Assembly (NCBI GenBank): GCA_015499985.1
Contig: JAAAUF010000161.1
Location: 512-56,209 of the forward strand
Source: Haplosporangium gracile
Lineage: Eukaryota > Mortierellomycota > Mortierellomycetes > Mortierellales > Mortierellaceae
Reading direction: 5' to 3'
DNA: 55,698 nt
Both the position numbers and the translations under genes were made by a program. This document shows, in pieces, positions 23,191 through 36,100 of the stretch. Each line of letters opens with the position of its first letter. The stretch's first letter is position 1. Under the pieces are notes generated by a model. That model saw only the letters and a list, made by a program, of their open reading frames with translations. It ran no database searches and was not told the origin of the DNA.

Positions 23191-26054
23191 ATGACTGGAG
23201 ACAAGATCGAGATGGACTCCTACAGCGAGTCGGGTGCTCCAGCAGCAGAAGAAATCGACCACAAGGGCCAATCCCTCTCCGACGACCTCGAAAACGCCAC
23301 TCACACTCCCCAGGTTGGCCAGGGTCTGCAGCGCAACCTCCAGGCTCGCCACTTGACCATGATCTCCCTTGGTAAGCATCTTTATTCCTCCTTCTCCTTC
23401 TCGCGACTCCTCATTTTTCATATCGAACCTCTTATGTTTATGCACTCCATACACATGGTCAAGCTCCCAGTTGGCGATTCCTTGTTACTCCCCCATGCTT
23501 GCCTCCTTTTAATATCCCAACAAAAATAATACAAGCTACCTAAAGACGCTAAGAAAACCTCCCGTTCACACTCAATTCTCTCTACACACATTCACTTGCT
23601 TTCTCTCTCTTTCAACACCTACCCCAAAATCAACTTTATTTCAACCGTTCGCTTTCATTTTAACCCGCATGTATCATTAATTGATAATGTCGGGTGGATG
23701 AGGGGAATGTTCTTCTTCAACGACCAAATCGGCAAATGGCAGGGGGGATACAGATCGCCGTTTTGAGATTCATGTATCACTGTTTTGTACCACATTTTCC
23801 CTCTCGGATACGCCCAACCCAAAACACAACCAGCCCTGCATTCAAAACGGCCAAACACAAGCAAACGAAAAAAAAAAAAAATTGAGCGCGGTTGCCTTCT
23901 TGCCTTCTTTACCTCGCCTTGCATAGTATCAACGAAACAGAACCCACAGCAATGAAATGCAACTGGGGAAGAGAGGAACACCACCAACTACAACATGCAC
24001 AATGACAGGCATGTCCACATAGCACGTTTGACTACGGCACCATACATATTTTATTTTTATTTTTCGACCTCCTCCTCAACGCTCCCTTGCCTTTGCCCAT
24101 TGTTCAAACTCCATCCGACTAACCAATAACTGTATCCGTTTTACTCTCGCTCGCTCTTTCTCTTTTTCTTATCCTGGAAATGCATGTACTTTTTCCTTTT
24201 ACCGCTTTGCTCTTGCAGGAGGAACCATCGGTACGGGTCTGTTCTTGGCCTCGGGAGTATCGATTAACGTTGCCGGCCCCGGATACTCGATGATTGCCTA
24301 TTGTCTGATTGGGACCATGGTCTTCTGCTTCATGTCGTCTCTGGGTGAGATGGCCACCTACTTGCCCATTACTGGTTCGATCAATGCCTATGGAACTCGC
24401 TTCTTCGATCCTGCCCTCGGATTCATGCTCGGTATGTATCAATGTCGTTGCGCTGTATGTTTATGTTGTCGCAGTTCACCCCGAGAAAGCAGATAAAAGA
24501 TTTTCTTTCCTCCTCTTCTCGTGGTGGATCGGGCTGTACCTAAATGAAACCATGAAAGACCTGCCCTTTTATCGTTTCCTACGTTCCTGCTCCTTCCCCC
24601 CCCTCTCCCGCGGACGTCATTCAAAGTGGCGACCTGGGTACATGGCGGAACTGGAACAACAGCACTTCCTATATATGTGCTAATGCTAGCTACCAGCGTG
24701 TTGCTAGCATTGTCGCACATTTTCTTCATGTCACTAACAAATGAGTTATTTTCTATCTTAATCGCGCATATTTCAAATAGGCTGGGTCTACTGGTTCTCT
24801 TGGTCCATTACACTTGCTACTGAATTGGTCGCCGCTGGTTTGATTATCTCATACTGGATCTCAGTAGAAAGTTGTCCAGGCTGGGTTTGGGCCCTTGTTT
24901 TCATTGTCATTCTCACCTCGCTCAACCTGACCACTGTCAAGGCCTATGGTGAGACCGAGTACTGGCTCAGTTTGATCAAGGTCCTCGCCGTTATTGTCTT
25001 TATCATCGTTGGTTTTCTCTACATCGGTGGTGCTGTCGGTACCCGCATCGAGGGAGCCCCCAAGCCCGGTACTGGAGTCTTTAACATGGGCCCCTTCCAT
25101 GGTGGCTTCGTTGGTCTGTTCTCGATCTTCTTGAACGCCGGTTTCTCGTTCCAGGGAGCCGAGCTGGTCGGAATTGCTGCCGGAGAGACCAAGAACCCCC
25201 GCAAGAACGTCCCTCGTGCTATTCGTCAGGTCTTCTGGCGCATCTTAATGTTCTACGTCCTTACCATCTTAATTATTGGAATGACCATCCCCTATAATGA
25301 CGAAGCCCTTGCCAACGAGGGAGGCAGTATCAAGTCCTCACCCTTCACCCGTGTCTTTGTCCAAGCCGGTATCACCATCGGAGGTGACATTATGAACGCT
25401 GTCATCTTGGTTGCTGTCCTCTCTGCCGGTAACTCGGGTCTTTACGCCTCCTCCCGTGCCCTCCACACCCTGTCCAAGGAGGGCAATGCCCCCAAATTCT
25501 TTAGTTATGTCAACCGCTGGGGTGTTCCCGTCTACTGTGTCCTCGCCACGTCCTTGATTGGTTGCTTGGCCTTTATTGTCTCCCTTCCCCAGATCGGTCA
25601 GGGTCAGGCCTATAATTGGCTCTTGTCCTTAGCCTCGACCACCGGTTTCATTGCTTGGTTGGGTATCGCCTTTTCTCACATCCGCTTCCGCATGGCCTAC
25701 AAGGCTCAGGGCCGTTCCCTCTCCGACCTACCCTTCATCTCGAACTTGTACCCCTTCGGCCCCATCTACACGATCGTTGTCTGTGTGGTGATTCTGATTG
25801 GCCAGGGCTACACTGCCTTCTCGCCCTTTGACCTCAAGGCCTTTTTGTCGGCCTATGTGACGCTGCCCTTTGTCTTTATCCTCTACTTTGGAAACAAGTT
25901 CTGGTCAAAGACCAAGATCCTCAAGCTAGTCGATGTCGATCTCGACACTGGACGGAGCTTCCTCGACACGGTTGCGCCTGTCATGGACAGCGAGTCGGAG
26001 AAGAACATGAAGAAGCCTAGCGTTGTCAAGCGCGTCATGGCTAACGTCTTCTAA
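23191..26054 (+). CDS. Amino acid permease (fungal YAT/APC family)
   Basis: Exons are 23191-23371, 24219-24431 and 24781-26054 (555 aa). The cytosolic N-terminus ends in RHLTMISLGG, and the first helix carries the family signature GGTIGTGLFLASG split by intron 1. Twelve hydrophobic segments follow, including ISYWISVE, the loop GAELVGIAAGETKNPRKNVPRAIRQ and the substrate-region stretch AVLSAGNSGLYASSRAL. These are standard marks of fungal plasma-membrane amino acid/H+ symporters of the lysine/arginine/general permease type; specificity cannot be read from sequence. The N-terminus has acidic patches and several Lys, as used for ubiquitin-driven endocytosis in relatives. Intron 1 is unusually long (847 bp) for this window. 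The third exon has strong C-ending codon preference, suggesting high expression. Confidence 0.94.
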
Positions 26055-28415
26055 ATTTGTAGTTGAGGCTCTTATAGACACTCTTGCATACCACTTCCAT
26101 AAAAACTTCCATTTTTTACGACAACCTACTATGAAAAGGACGCTAGGCCTTTGTTTAGTGTTATTGTGTCTGTAATATCAATTTGCTGGAGGACGAGGGG
26201 GGAAGGACACAAAAGGGAGAGAGAGAGAGAGGAAAGGAACAGTAGCTTTTGAGCTCTTTCCATGTCTTGTCAATCCCGCCCGTTGTTATTTTCCTTCGAG
26301 ACGCTTTTTTCTTTTTTTTTGTTCGCGTGGTCTTACGTTGATCGAAGCACAATACAAACAACTACACATGTTTAGATGTAAACAAAAAGAGGTGAAATTG
26401 TCCGTGCACAGACAGGGGGGACACTCCTGCCCGTATGCCGAACCACCAACTTATCCCTCGCATCGATTGTCGCTCCACTCATTTCTTCCTTTTCACTGTA
26501 GGTTAAAATACATAAACTGGTGTTCCAAGGTTCGTCTCTAGTAAGAACGATAAGTAGCCAGCAGGATTTCATGGAACAAGATACATCCACAACCCGCCCC
26601 ATCGCCGCCCCAACCCTCGAACGTCGATCTCGGAACATATGAATGTGCAACTGGAAAAAAGGCACAAGGGGACGGTGCTGGGTAGAATATATTACGGTTC
26701 TCGACAACACCCGTGTGTGTTTATTTCTGATGATTAATGAAAAATACGGGGGAGGGGGGCAATGGAGGAGGAAGAGGAGGAGTGGTTAAGGCTATGGTCA
26801 GCCAGCACGGGTGGCGAATGTGCGATGTATGATGAGAAAAAAGGGATCTTCTTTTCTTTAAACACGATGTGTAATTAAGGAGAAATGAGGAGAAGAGGAA
26901 TAGTATTTTTAACGATCCGAAGGAGGAGAAGAATAGAAAACCATGGACACCATCTATACACACAAACACCTCCGTGTACTCCAAAAAGAGTCATAGACCA
27001 TAGACTCATGAATAGGACAGGCAAACTCCTGACATGGCGTATGCTCTTGTTCATGCGATAGCCAGAAGGTCCCAGACTTTTATTACGTGTTGAGCGATCG
27101 TATTCCTAGCCTCTTCTCTCCTTAATTTTACAACGTTCAAGGGATAAAACCTCGAGGTGTTCGAGAAGCAGTGTCTGTTTAGTACTTAGGGAGGCTGCTG
27201 GCCATGAGCATTTCCGTATTTTTGTAACCTTTTGAGCTCGTTCAAATGTAAATGTATACGACAAACAAGAGAGCGAGGAGGAGACGAGAGGCGCGTGCTG
27301 CACTTATTTCTATTTGCCCGCACAGACAAAAGGTAAATATGGCACATTCCCCAGTTCTCAGAGGTTAGAGGTATCAAGGCTCCCATGTTTGTGTTTTGTT
27401 CCTGGACTATTACTGCCAATGAGAGGAGGACGGTCATGCCTAGCACAAACATCGTGCCTCATTGATAAGTCGCCGATTGGTATTTTTAAAGCCTGCCTTT
27501 CTCTCTCTTTTTCTCATCTTCATTGTCTTCTCCCTCTTTTGCTCCCTTTGACTACTCTGATACCTTTTTTTAATCACTCGCCTTGCATCTCCGTCCGGCT
27601 CTTGCTCTGGCTCTGGTACTGTTTGCTTCACCTTTGCTTCACCTCGAGCTGACACATTGCTTTGGAGAAGAGAACCAATGGTTGTTACCCATTGGGGAGG
27701 GATGCATGTCCTTTTGCGCTAAAGTTCATTTTTAACAATAACAAACGGAAGCCCCATCGTCCTTTTGAGTTATCACATTAACCCTCTTTCTCCTCTCTCT
27801 CATCCTTTACTCATCTTATGTTTCTTTTCTGGTAACGAACCCTTCTCCGTGGATTTATTATTTATTAATTTTTATTCCTTTTTTTCCTTTTTTTCCTTCT
27901 TGCATTACAACAAACAAGACTAGTCTCCTTTGCATTCATCCATCTCCCTTTCTTTGTACCACACCTCCTCCTATTCTTCCTATTTCTCACTACTGCCTCG
28001 TTGACGCCCCTTCGTTTCCTAACCGGTCCCCCTTCCCCTGAGCCCCAGTTTCTCAGTGTACGAGAATACGACGAGCAAAGGACTGAAAGAGATAAAAGGT
28101 TCCATTTCGCCCATTTCTTTTTTTTCTTTCCTTTCTTTCTATCTTCTTCATTCCTCCAGCCCTTCTTTACAGAAAAAAAAAAAAGATCTTTCAGTATCTT
28201 GCATAGCAACGACACACATAGAAAAAAAGACACGAATCCTAAAAGCAATTCACTTTTTTTTTTTCTTTCTTTTTTTCTCATTGTACACCACTCCCTCTCT
28301 CTCTTTGTGCCCTCTTTCTACCACATTCAAACGCGACTGCCATCACTACCGCCTTCACTAAGCCATCACACTCACTCACCTCCTTACTTTCACACACAAA
28401 AACACCTTCTCAAAG
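26055..28415. other. Intergenic region
   Basis: About 2.4 kb between the permease stop and the first LPMO-like gene. Only short chance frames and simple sequence (GA-rich near 26215-26240, AG-rich near 26750-26790 and 26870-26940) are seen. The last 300 bp are strongly pyrimidine-rich and form the leader of the next gene. Confidence 0.55.
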
Positions 28416-29330
28416 ATGATCTTCTCAACCACCTACACAACCATCCTGGCCACCACCGCCTTGGCCCTCCTCGCCCTATCCTCTACCCCCAACACCGTCG
28501 TCGAAGCCCACTCCTGGGCAGATTGCATCGACTGGAAGTTCAAAAAGTCCGGCGGCGAGCAAGACTGGACCGACAAGGGCGGTTATTGTACTGGTTACGC
28601 CCGTCGCTTCCCTACCGGTAAAAAATTCGCATCCCTCGACGACGCCGACCCCTCGCGCCACTACCAACAAGCTGGAAACCCCAACACGGCCTTGCCATGC
28701 TCGGACCACAAGCACGGTAAAGACGTTGGCTCGGATGAGACCCGTGCCAACCCACCCTCCAAGGCCTATGGCGGCAAGTACGGTCAGATGACGGTTACTA
28801 CTGTAGGCGATACTCTGTGTGTGAGGTGGCCTGCCAAGAACCATGCCGAGAAAAATGAAGATAACACCAAGGTGCAGATTAACCTGTCCAAGAACAAGGA
28901 TGGGAAAGATCCTTCCCAGATGGAACTGTTGAAGAACACGATTGCATTGTTGCCCTACAAGAACTGTAACCCGAATTCCGACCCTGATAAGCGGGCTTGC
29001 GGTGGATGCTTTAAGGTTCCCGTTCGTGCTCAAGGTATCTACCTCCTTCAGTGGCGGTGGATGTTGAACAAGGGCGAGTGGTACACTTCCTGCGCTGTAA
29101 GTCGTGGTTCTTTCTTTTCTGTTTGTTTTTGTTCTTGGCTATTTTTTTTCTATGCTCTGCTATATCCTGATGCTAGGAACTCAATGACTCGCTCTTTTCA
29201 TATTTTGCTCTATGCTGTTTAGGATATCCAAATTGAAGGTGGAAGCGTGACCGGACCAGTCTCCCAAATTGTTGATACCATCGTCGGCAAGAACAAGAAG
29301 GGCAAGGGCAAGGGCAAGGGCAAGCACTAA
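28416..29330 (+). CDS. Secreted LPMO-like protein with N-terminal histidine, paralog A
   Basis: Exons are 28416-29096 and 29223-29330 (262 aa). A signal peptide of about 31 residues ends in VVEA, leaving a mature protein that starts HSWADCIDWKF. Histidine at mature position 1, plus a second candidate in RWPAKNHAEK, matches the copper histidine brace of lytic polysaccharide monooxygenases; GIYLLQWRWMLN and WYTSCADIQI resemble the C-terminal strands of chitin-binding-type-4/LPMO folds. Eight cysteines are shared with paralog B. Exon 2 adds a tail absent from B, ending in a (KG)n basic run and His. If it is an LPMO it would oxidise polysaccharide such as chitin or glucan outside the cell; that is inference. 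The fold resemblance is to the general LPMO_10-like class, and the exact CAZy family is not identified. Confidence 0.8.
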
Positions 29331-32300
29331 AAGCCATATCATGACCTATCCCCCTCACACAACAACAACAACCAGTTTCATTCTCCTTCCCCACTCACAC
29401 ATACTACGACACATTTCCTCCACGTTAAAAATGCATATGCGCAATTATCTAGCGTAGATAACTTTTGCCATTTATTCCTCAAACTACATAAAGCATGTCC
29501 CTTTTTCCTTTGTCTCTTTCGATTGCGGATTCATTTGTATAGTAACAAAAGAAAAAAAATGCTCTCGTTATACATACTAACTACAAAAATTTTTGCTATT
29601 GTAAAAGAAAGGTGTGAGAACAAGGAAATACGATGGACAAAAGTGTTACAGATTTTTATTTGTAAACTCATTACAGTGCTCTGTGGTTTCCTTCAATGCA
29701 TTCCAGATGCAGCAAGCGCACGTCCGTCTGGACCTATATAAAGAGAAAGAAAGACGCGTATAGCCCTCGTCACCTAGCTATAGAGCTAGAAAATACATCC
29801 TAAGAAAAAAGCAATATGTTACTATCATGAGCTTTTTTTTTTTATATTTGCATGTGGCGAGCGTCCCAGCGGTTTGGCTCCAAGACTTGGTTTGTAAGAA
29901 GAAAAAAAAAAAAAAAAGTGGTCTAGGCATCTTGTCATACCACCCCTCGTAGCTTCTTTTTCGAAAAGTGTGGATGGGAGGGGGGGAGGGTACCATCCAA
30001 GGTACATACATACATATGTACGAACCTATCCATCCACCCTCCCAGCCATCCTCCTTAGAAGCTAACCCTTGTCCAGGTGCTCACCCTTATTAAATATATG
30101 GCTCGCGAAGACCTAAAATAAACTGAGCTTGACCAAAGGGCAATTTTTCATCCCTTGCACTGTTCAAACCAAATTCTGCAAGGGTAGGATGTGTAGATGT
30201 GTGTGTGAGAGAGAAGGATGAGAGGTGAAAGTTCGCCCGCACTGGAAGGAATGAAAAACACCTTAGGAAGAGTGCTTCCATCCCGGATATATTGTAATCT
30301 GAAGCCCGTGGATAGGTGGCGCCAACGCCAAAGTGGCCCTCGAGGGGGGAGTTTGAGCACAGGGTAGGAGGAGGGCAAGGGAGCAAAGCAATGCATGCTT
30401 GTGTGATATTGGAATGGCTCAAGTAATTTTCCAAGCCCCTCTGCTCTTTATTACGATGTTGTCTAAAATAAGAGTTCCCTCTACCGGTGCTTTGCATGTT
30501 GGATGCGTGGTGCGCCACCCCTGGGTCTGGTTGAAAAAGGTGGTGGGTTGGATAATGAGGGCTTGATCAAAAATAGGTACGTATGCAGACGAAAAGAGAC
30601 AGCGGCGGAGGAGGGCTGGAGGGAAATATGTGCAATAATTGTCTGCGACGGAGGTTTTTCTTTTTATTTTCCTTTCTGGAAGGTATGTGTGTTTCTAATT
30701 CCCATTGAAGTTGTAGGATGACCATGGTCGCCAAAATAAAGACAAGCATACTTGATATCATCATTTCTTGCACATACCGACAAATAATGAATCGATGGAG
30801 CGCTGATCTTGGGGAGTGAAGTGATTGTGTTCCTGAGATTTTTGATAAGGCAAAATCCTTATACGTGCAAGGTTTTAAACACCACTCTCATTTTCAGGAA
30901 CCACTCGTTTTTTTTTTATTTGCTCGACCTGTCTAAGATGCAAGAAAAAGAAAATGAGTGTGTTTAACGGCAAGAAAACAGCGGTGTATAGTTATGTATT
31001 CATCAATATTGGATCCATCTTCGATTTGCCAAATTTGACCGGGGATGTCGATATTTGTTAATAGTGGACCTCTTTATCTATAGCTAGTGATAACAAGGGA
31101 GCGCTGCTGTTGACAAAACAAACACGACAAATGAAAAAAAATGTCCACAGGGACAACAACACAACTGGAATGTTTAGTGTGGGTTTTGGTGTCACCACAG
31201 AATGGGATCGAGGCCCATCACGCAAGGGAGACTATGCCATATCTAGGAAAATGCAACGGCATGCCCTACACTAAAAAAGAAACAAGATTACACCAACCCA
31301 AGCCTGGACAAACAAAGAACGAGCCCGCACCAAGAAGAGGAGTCGCATTTCTTTTAGTGTTTTTTTATTTCTGGCAAAAGGTTTAATTAGTTACGAACAT
31401 CGGTTGACAATAAATGCTTTTTCTGAGGCGAACTCAAAAAGTGGGAAGGAAACCAAGTTATCTTGGCTCTCGTCCAACGCCTCTCTTTTTTGAGCCCTCG
31501 GTTTTTTTATATCAGCGAGCGAGTAACAACGAATGACCCTGGGTTTGTCCTTGCTTGTCCTTGCTTGTCCTCGGTGTTGTTGTGTGGACTACCCCGGGAC
31601 AAGCAACAGGACAATAAAAAGAGAAAACAGAAATAGAGTGCTATAATGTGAGATTCCTTGTGTTCAAGAAAGAACAGCCCGCCATGCATTGATGCGTGGA
31701 TGAGGAACACATATGTGTTTAACATGAACGCCACTCACCCCTTTTTTTATTTTTAATTCATAAAAATGGCTGAATATTTTTTTTCTTTTCCGCTCGATCA
31801 CTTCTACGAACGGGGGCGTAATGGAGAAGTTATACACAATGCACACACTATGCCTATTCATTTGGAGCAACGAGTGAGTAGATGGGCCTGGCTCTTGTTG
31901 CAATGCAATGGGGGTTGAAAATGAAATGAATTGGCTCCGCTTTTGAGATATGGGCAACCTTCTTGCTATTTTGGATCGCCCACATTGCTGTTTGTCCCTT
32001 TCGTTATGGTGAGCATTTTTCTTTCATTTTTTTTTTGTACGCGCTGAAAAGGCACAGAAGAGCATAAAAAAAGAGAGAGAGGCGACCAATCAGGTCCTAT
32101 CGCTCATTGTCCAGCTTCCAAACCCTGACCCTGCTGGCTTCCCTCGGTTCATGTTCTTTTGTTGCGCCTTCTAACCCGATGGGTACCCCTCCCCTCTCTC
32201 CACCTCAATCATCTCATCGACGACCTTCAACCCTCCCCCACGCAAACCCCTTTTGAAAAAAAAATGAGAGAGGATGTTGCTTTGTATAAATACCAGAGGG

Positions 32301-32475
32301 AAGCCCCGTCTTGTTGTAGGTCCCCTTGTCTCACTATACCCCCATACCTCCCTCACCACCCTTCGCACTTACGCCCCTCCCGCTATACTTCCTAGCACCA
32401 CCATAAATCCTACCTTACCCTAAAAACCTTCTCCCTCCCTCAACCACTTCCTCAACCCCCTACTTTTTATCAACC
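29331..32475. other. Intergenic region between the two LPMO-like paralogs
   Basis: About 3.1 kb without a supportable gene. It contains TATATAAA at 29735-29742 with no coding start behind it, many A/T homopolymers, a small tandem repeat (TTGCTTGTCC twice at 31551-31570, after a partial copy) and, at the right end, the promoter of paralog B. Confidence 0.55.
32285..32292 (+). promoter_or_regulatory. TATA box of LPMO-like paralog B
   Basis: TATAAATA lies 184 bp before the ATG and is followed by a C-rich leader ending in ATCAACC ATGG. A TATA box fits the very biased codons of this gene and suggests a strongly expressed, regulated promoter. Confidence 0.55.
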
Positions 32476-33165
32476 ATGGTTCTCAAGTCGTCCTTCACCA
32501 TGCTCGTCGTTGCCACCTTGGCTGTCTTCGGCACCTACACCCCCCAGGCTGAGGCCCACTCCTGGGCCGACTGCATTGACTGGAAGTTCAACAAGTCCGG
32601 CGGTAAGCAGGACTGGTCTGATAAGGGAGGCAAGTGCACCGGATACGCCCGTCGTTTCCCCCTCCACAAGGCCTTCGGATCCCTCGACTCTGCCTGGCCC
32701 TCGCGCCACTACCAGCAGGTCCACAAGAACCCCAACTCTGCTCTCGCCTGCTCCAACGGCAAGGCCGGTGCCGAGCCCGGTTCGGATGAGACCCGTGCCA
32801 ACCCCCCTTCCAAGGCCTATGGCGGCAAGTACGGTCAGATGACCGTCACCTCCGTCGGTGACACCCTCTGTGTCCGCTGGCCCGCCAAGAACCACGCCAA
32901 GAAGAACGAGCCCAACAACATGGTCCAGATCAACTTGTCCAAGGCCAAGGACGCCAAGGATATCTCCCAGCAGGAGTTGCTCAAGAACACCATTGCCCAC
33001 TTGCCCTACAAGAACTGCAACTCCGGCTCCAACGAGGACCGTCGCGCCTGCGGTGGATGCTTCAAGGTCCCCGTCCGTGCCAAGGGTACCTACCTCCTCC
33101 AGTGGCGCTGGATGTTGAACAAGAACGAGTGGTACACTTCCTGCGCCGATATCCAGATCAAGTAA
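32476..33165 (+). CDS. Secreted LPMO-like protein with N-terminal histidine, paralog B
   Basis: An intronless gene of 229 aa. A signal peptide of about 27 residues ends in AEA; the mature protein starts HSWADCIDWKF. It is closely similar to paralog A along its whole length, with the same eight cysteines (in CIDW, KCTG, LACS, TLCVRW, KNCN, ACGGC, TSCA) and the second candidate copper ligand at mature His113 (RWPAKNH). It stops right after ADIQIK, so it lacks the basic KG tail of paralog A. Where A has an intron (after YTSCA), B is continuous. Third positions are almost all C or G, much more biased than in A, which suggests high expression. LPMO-like oxidation of a wall or environmental polysaccharide is an inference. 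Confidence 0.82.
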   Translation: MVLKSSFTMLVVATLAVFGTYTPQAEAHSWADCIDWKFNKSGGKQDWSDKGGKCTGYARRFPLHKAFGSLDSAWPSRHYQQVHKNPNSALACSNGKAGAEPGSDETRANPPSKAYGGKYGQMTVTSVGDTLCVRWPAKNHAKKNEPNNMVQINLSKAKDAKDISQQELLKNTIAHLPYKNCNSGSNEDRRACGGCFKVPVRAKGTYLLQWRWMLNKNEWYTSCADIQIK

Positions 33166-36100
33166 AGAAGTTTCTCTACTCTTCTGGATTGAAGCGTTTC
33201 TTCGCTTTTTTCTTCCTCTTCTCCCCTCCTCAAGCCCTTTTTTTTTTCTTTAAAAAAAAATAAAAAGTACTCTTAAAAAAGAATAAAAACTCACAAGCGT
33301 CTACAGCATTAGTGCATATTCTGTAGTGTGTGTTTTCTTTCTTTATTTTCGATAATAACTCATCACCGCTGTCTATGGAACATGTTGTTTGCAGAAAGAA
33401 GAAAAGGCTATGCGAACGCGACAGCAGCAACAGCAGCAGACTTGGACCCTTTTGGGGGACAGTGAATTCTATGAGCTTGATCTCTTTGTGTTTTTGTTTT
33501 TAGCGCGGTGTTGTTGACCAGGTTGATTCAGATAAACGCTAGGTGGTGTACAAAAACTCCTCATTTGGTATGGCGTAAACCTAATAGATAAAAGAGACTT
33601 TAATTGGCAACCGGCATTTTTTTTTTTGTGCATTCCAACTGAACTGAGAGTATCTATCACCTAAAGTCAACTGGCGCTTTGCTCGGTAGGCTCACCTGCT
33701 CTTTTACCCTGGTAAGGACAAGAAAATCTACACGTGACTCAATGACTGTTTCTAATAATTTTAATTCTGTTCCTGAGAAAAAACAACGTGCGCGAGTCTG
33801 TGGTGTCTCCTCTTCTCGCCCCCTCCTCGCCGCCTTGGCCTCTCTGCAGTGGACGATAACATGTAATTGGTATGATGCGATGATCTATTTTCGCTGCACC
33901 GACCGATCCGTGAGCAGAAACAATTATCCTCCGCAAGAGGAGGTGGGCGAGTGTGTAATGTGAGAACATCGCATGAGTGACAAGGAGAGAACAAGGCCAA
34001 GAACAAGATCATACAATGCGAAACGAAATATCCGTGCGAGAAAGCAAAGGGAGAGCAAGGCAGTCGTTGAGGTCTCCATTTAGTCGATTGTGATCATGCG
34101 GGTTTCCATGGGTCACATGAAGCGCGTCAACCTGAGACTGGGGTTCTTTTCTCCTCGCCAGTTGTTTCGGGGTAGTGAAAATAGCAAGGAAAAAAAACCG
34201 AAAAAAAAGGAAAACACACTATAGGCGTAGGTCTTTGTGGCTCATGTCTTTTTTTCTTTTTCTTGTTCCTCGTATTCTATTACTGACTGACAATGCGGAA
34301 CGCCCACCCGAGCAATTGCACCTTGCCAATGCTCTCGTCTTTTAATTTTCAAACCCTCTTTTCTCGTTACCTATAGCCACATATTTCTTGGTTGAGCTTT
34401 CTAAAATTGTCGACTTTTCTACAAGACGAAGGTTGGATACACCTAGTAGAAAGGGAACAAAAATGAGAGAGTAAAAGAAAAGTCCAACTCTTCTTTTCAA
34501 CTCATCGCCTGGCAAATATTGATTTACTGGAGGACGCCAAGCAATCATCCCAATGTAAGATTTTTATCGGGGGACAAAGAGTGGGCGAAGATGGGCGCTG
34601 TGGTGAGGAAGTTGAGCGAGAGAGATACGTCGAGCAGAAAACGAGAGAAAGAGGCTGGAGTGAGAGGAGTGAGTGAGCTCATTTCCTTTTGTACAACTCT
34701 GCAAAGATAAAAATACAGAAAGGCATGCCTTGTGTCTTTCATATGGCGGCTCACCTTCTCTTTCCCGCATCCATTTGTGCACTTATCTGGCATGATTTTT
34801 TTTTTTTTACCTTCACAAACATTACATGCGGCCGGCTGCAGACACCAAGACACAAGAAATACAGAAACATACACGCGTGCCCTCTTTTTTATTTATTTTT
34901 TTTCCCTCGAAGAGAACAGTGGCGGCTAATAATAATTGGAATGCATGAGGGTTATTCTTTTTAAAACGGCCTCGTGTGCCGAACATGTTCCTCGATGGCC
35001 ATACAAGGCTAATGGCGTTTCACTCGTTCCGTGCGAAACAAGAGGAGACTAAGGGAAATCACGGCGAGAAGAGAGTGGGAACGAATGTCAAACAGGATTT
35101 TTTTTGACAAGTCAGCCTTTATCTCTCTGCCCATTTATCGGTGTGCGTGTGTGGCTACAGCCCAGCTCTAATCTCGCTTCTTTTTGCTCTCAAGAAAAAA
35201 TAAAAAGAAGGCAGGGAAGGAAGGAAGGAAGGGAGGAAGAGAGAGGGAAGGGAAAAGATAATTTCGTGCTAACGAAAATGTAGGAACAAGAAGGGAGAGA
35301 TACATCCTGGTTCAGGAACCAAATAAGAGAACAAAAAGGGGAGTGACATTCGCTGAAAACATGAACGCAGCCATCGGTTATGCAGACGATGTCATTCTTT
35401 GCACCCCTCGATCTCGCCATCAACCACTCACTTTGACGGCAAGAGAAGGAGAAAGGTAGTATGCCTGAGAGAACATGGTGTGCCTGGGAATTTGAATGTG
35501 AGGCGAGTGTTTGTGTCTGAAAATCGGCATACACAAACTCAAACATCATCATGACCACATCTGTTGTTTATTCCTTCCGTTGGTTGTCAACAATGAGCAC
35601 AAGCAAAATCCATACAAAGATCGATATGAAAGAAAAAAGTGGCTTCTTCTTCCTCCTCACTTCGTCTTTTTGTTTGTTGTTGATTTCATACTCCTCTTCT
35701 TCCGTTGAATGCTAATCAACCACAACAACAAAAAGTGAACTGAGGCCCTTTTAGTCTTACCTTTTTTTTTTTTTTTTTTTTTCCTTTCAGTTTTTCTTGA
35801 ATTACGTGCATAGCATCAACGCAAACAATATTTGTTGTTTATTTTTCTTTCACTGATGCAATCAAATTGCTGGCAAGGCATGGTATGGCCAGATTGGTCC
35901 ATGCCCCTGTTCACGATCATCACACTATTCGACGCGTTTCAATCACACACAACAAACAATGACAAGGCAAGGTCGAATGTGGATACAGCAACGGCAGCAC
36001 CAATAATAACTCAATGATGACAAGCTCGTTCAAAGGCAATGCGGTGATAGACCCTTCCTCTTTTCTTTCAAGCTCGGTGACTGTGCCTGAACTTGTTTGC

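Noticed and set aside
29735..29742. TATATAAA as a promoter for a gene between the two LPMO-like paralogs
   Set aside because: No open frame or splice chain of protein-like character follows within the next kilobase.
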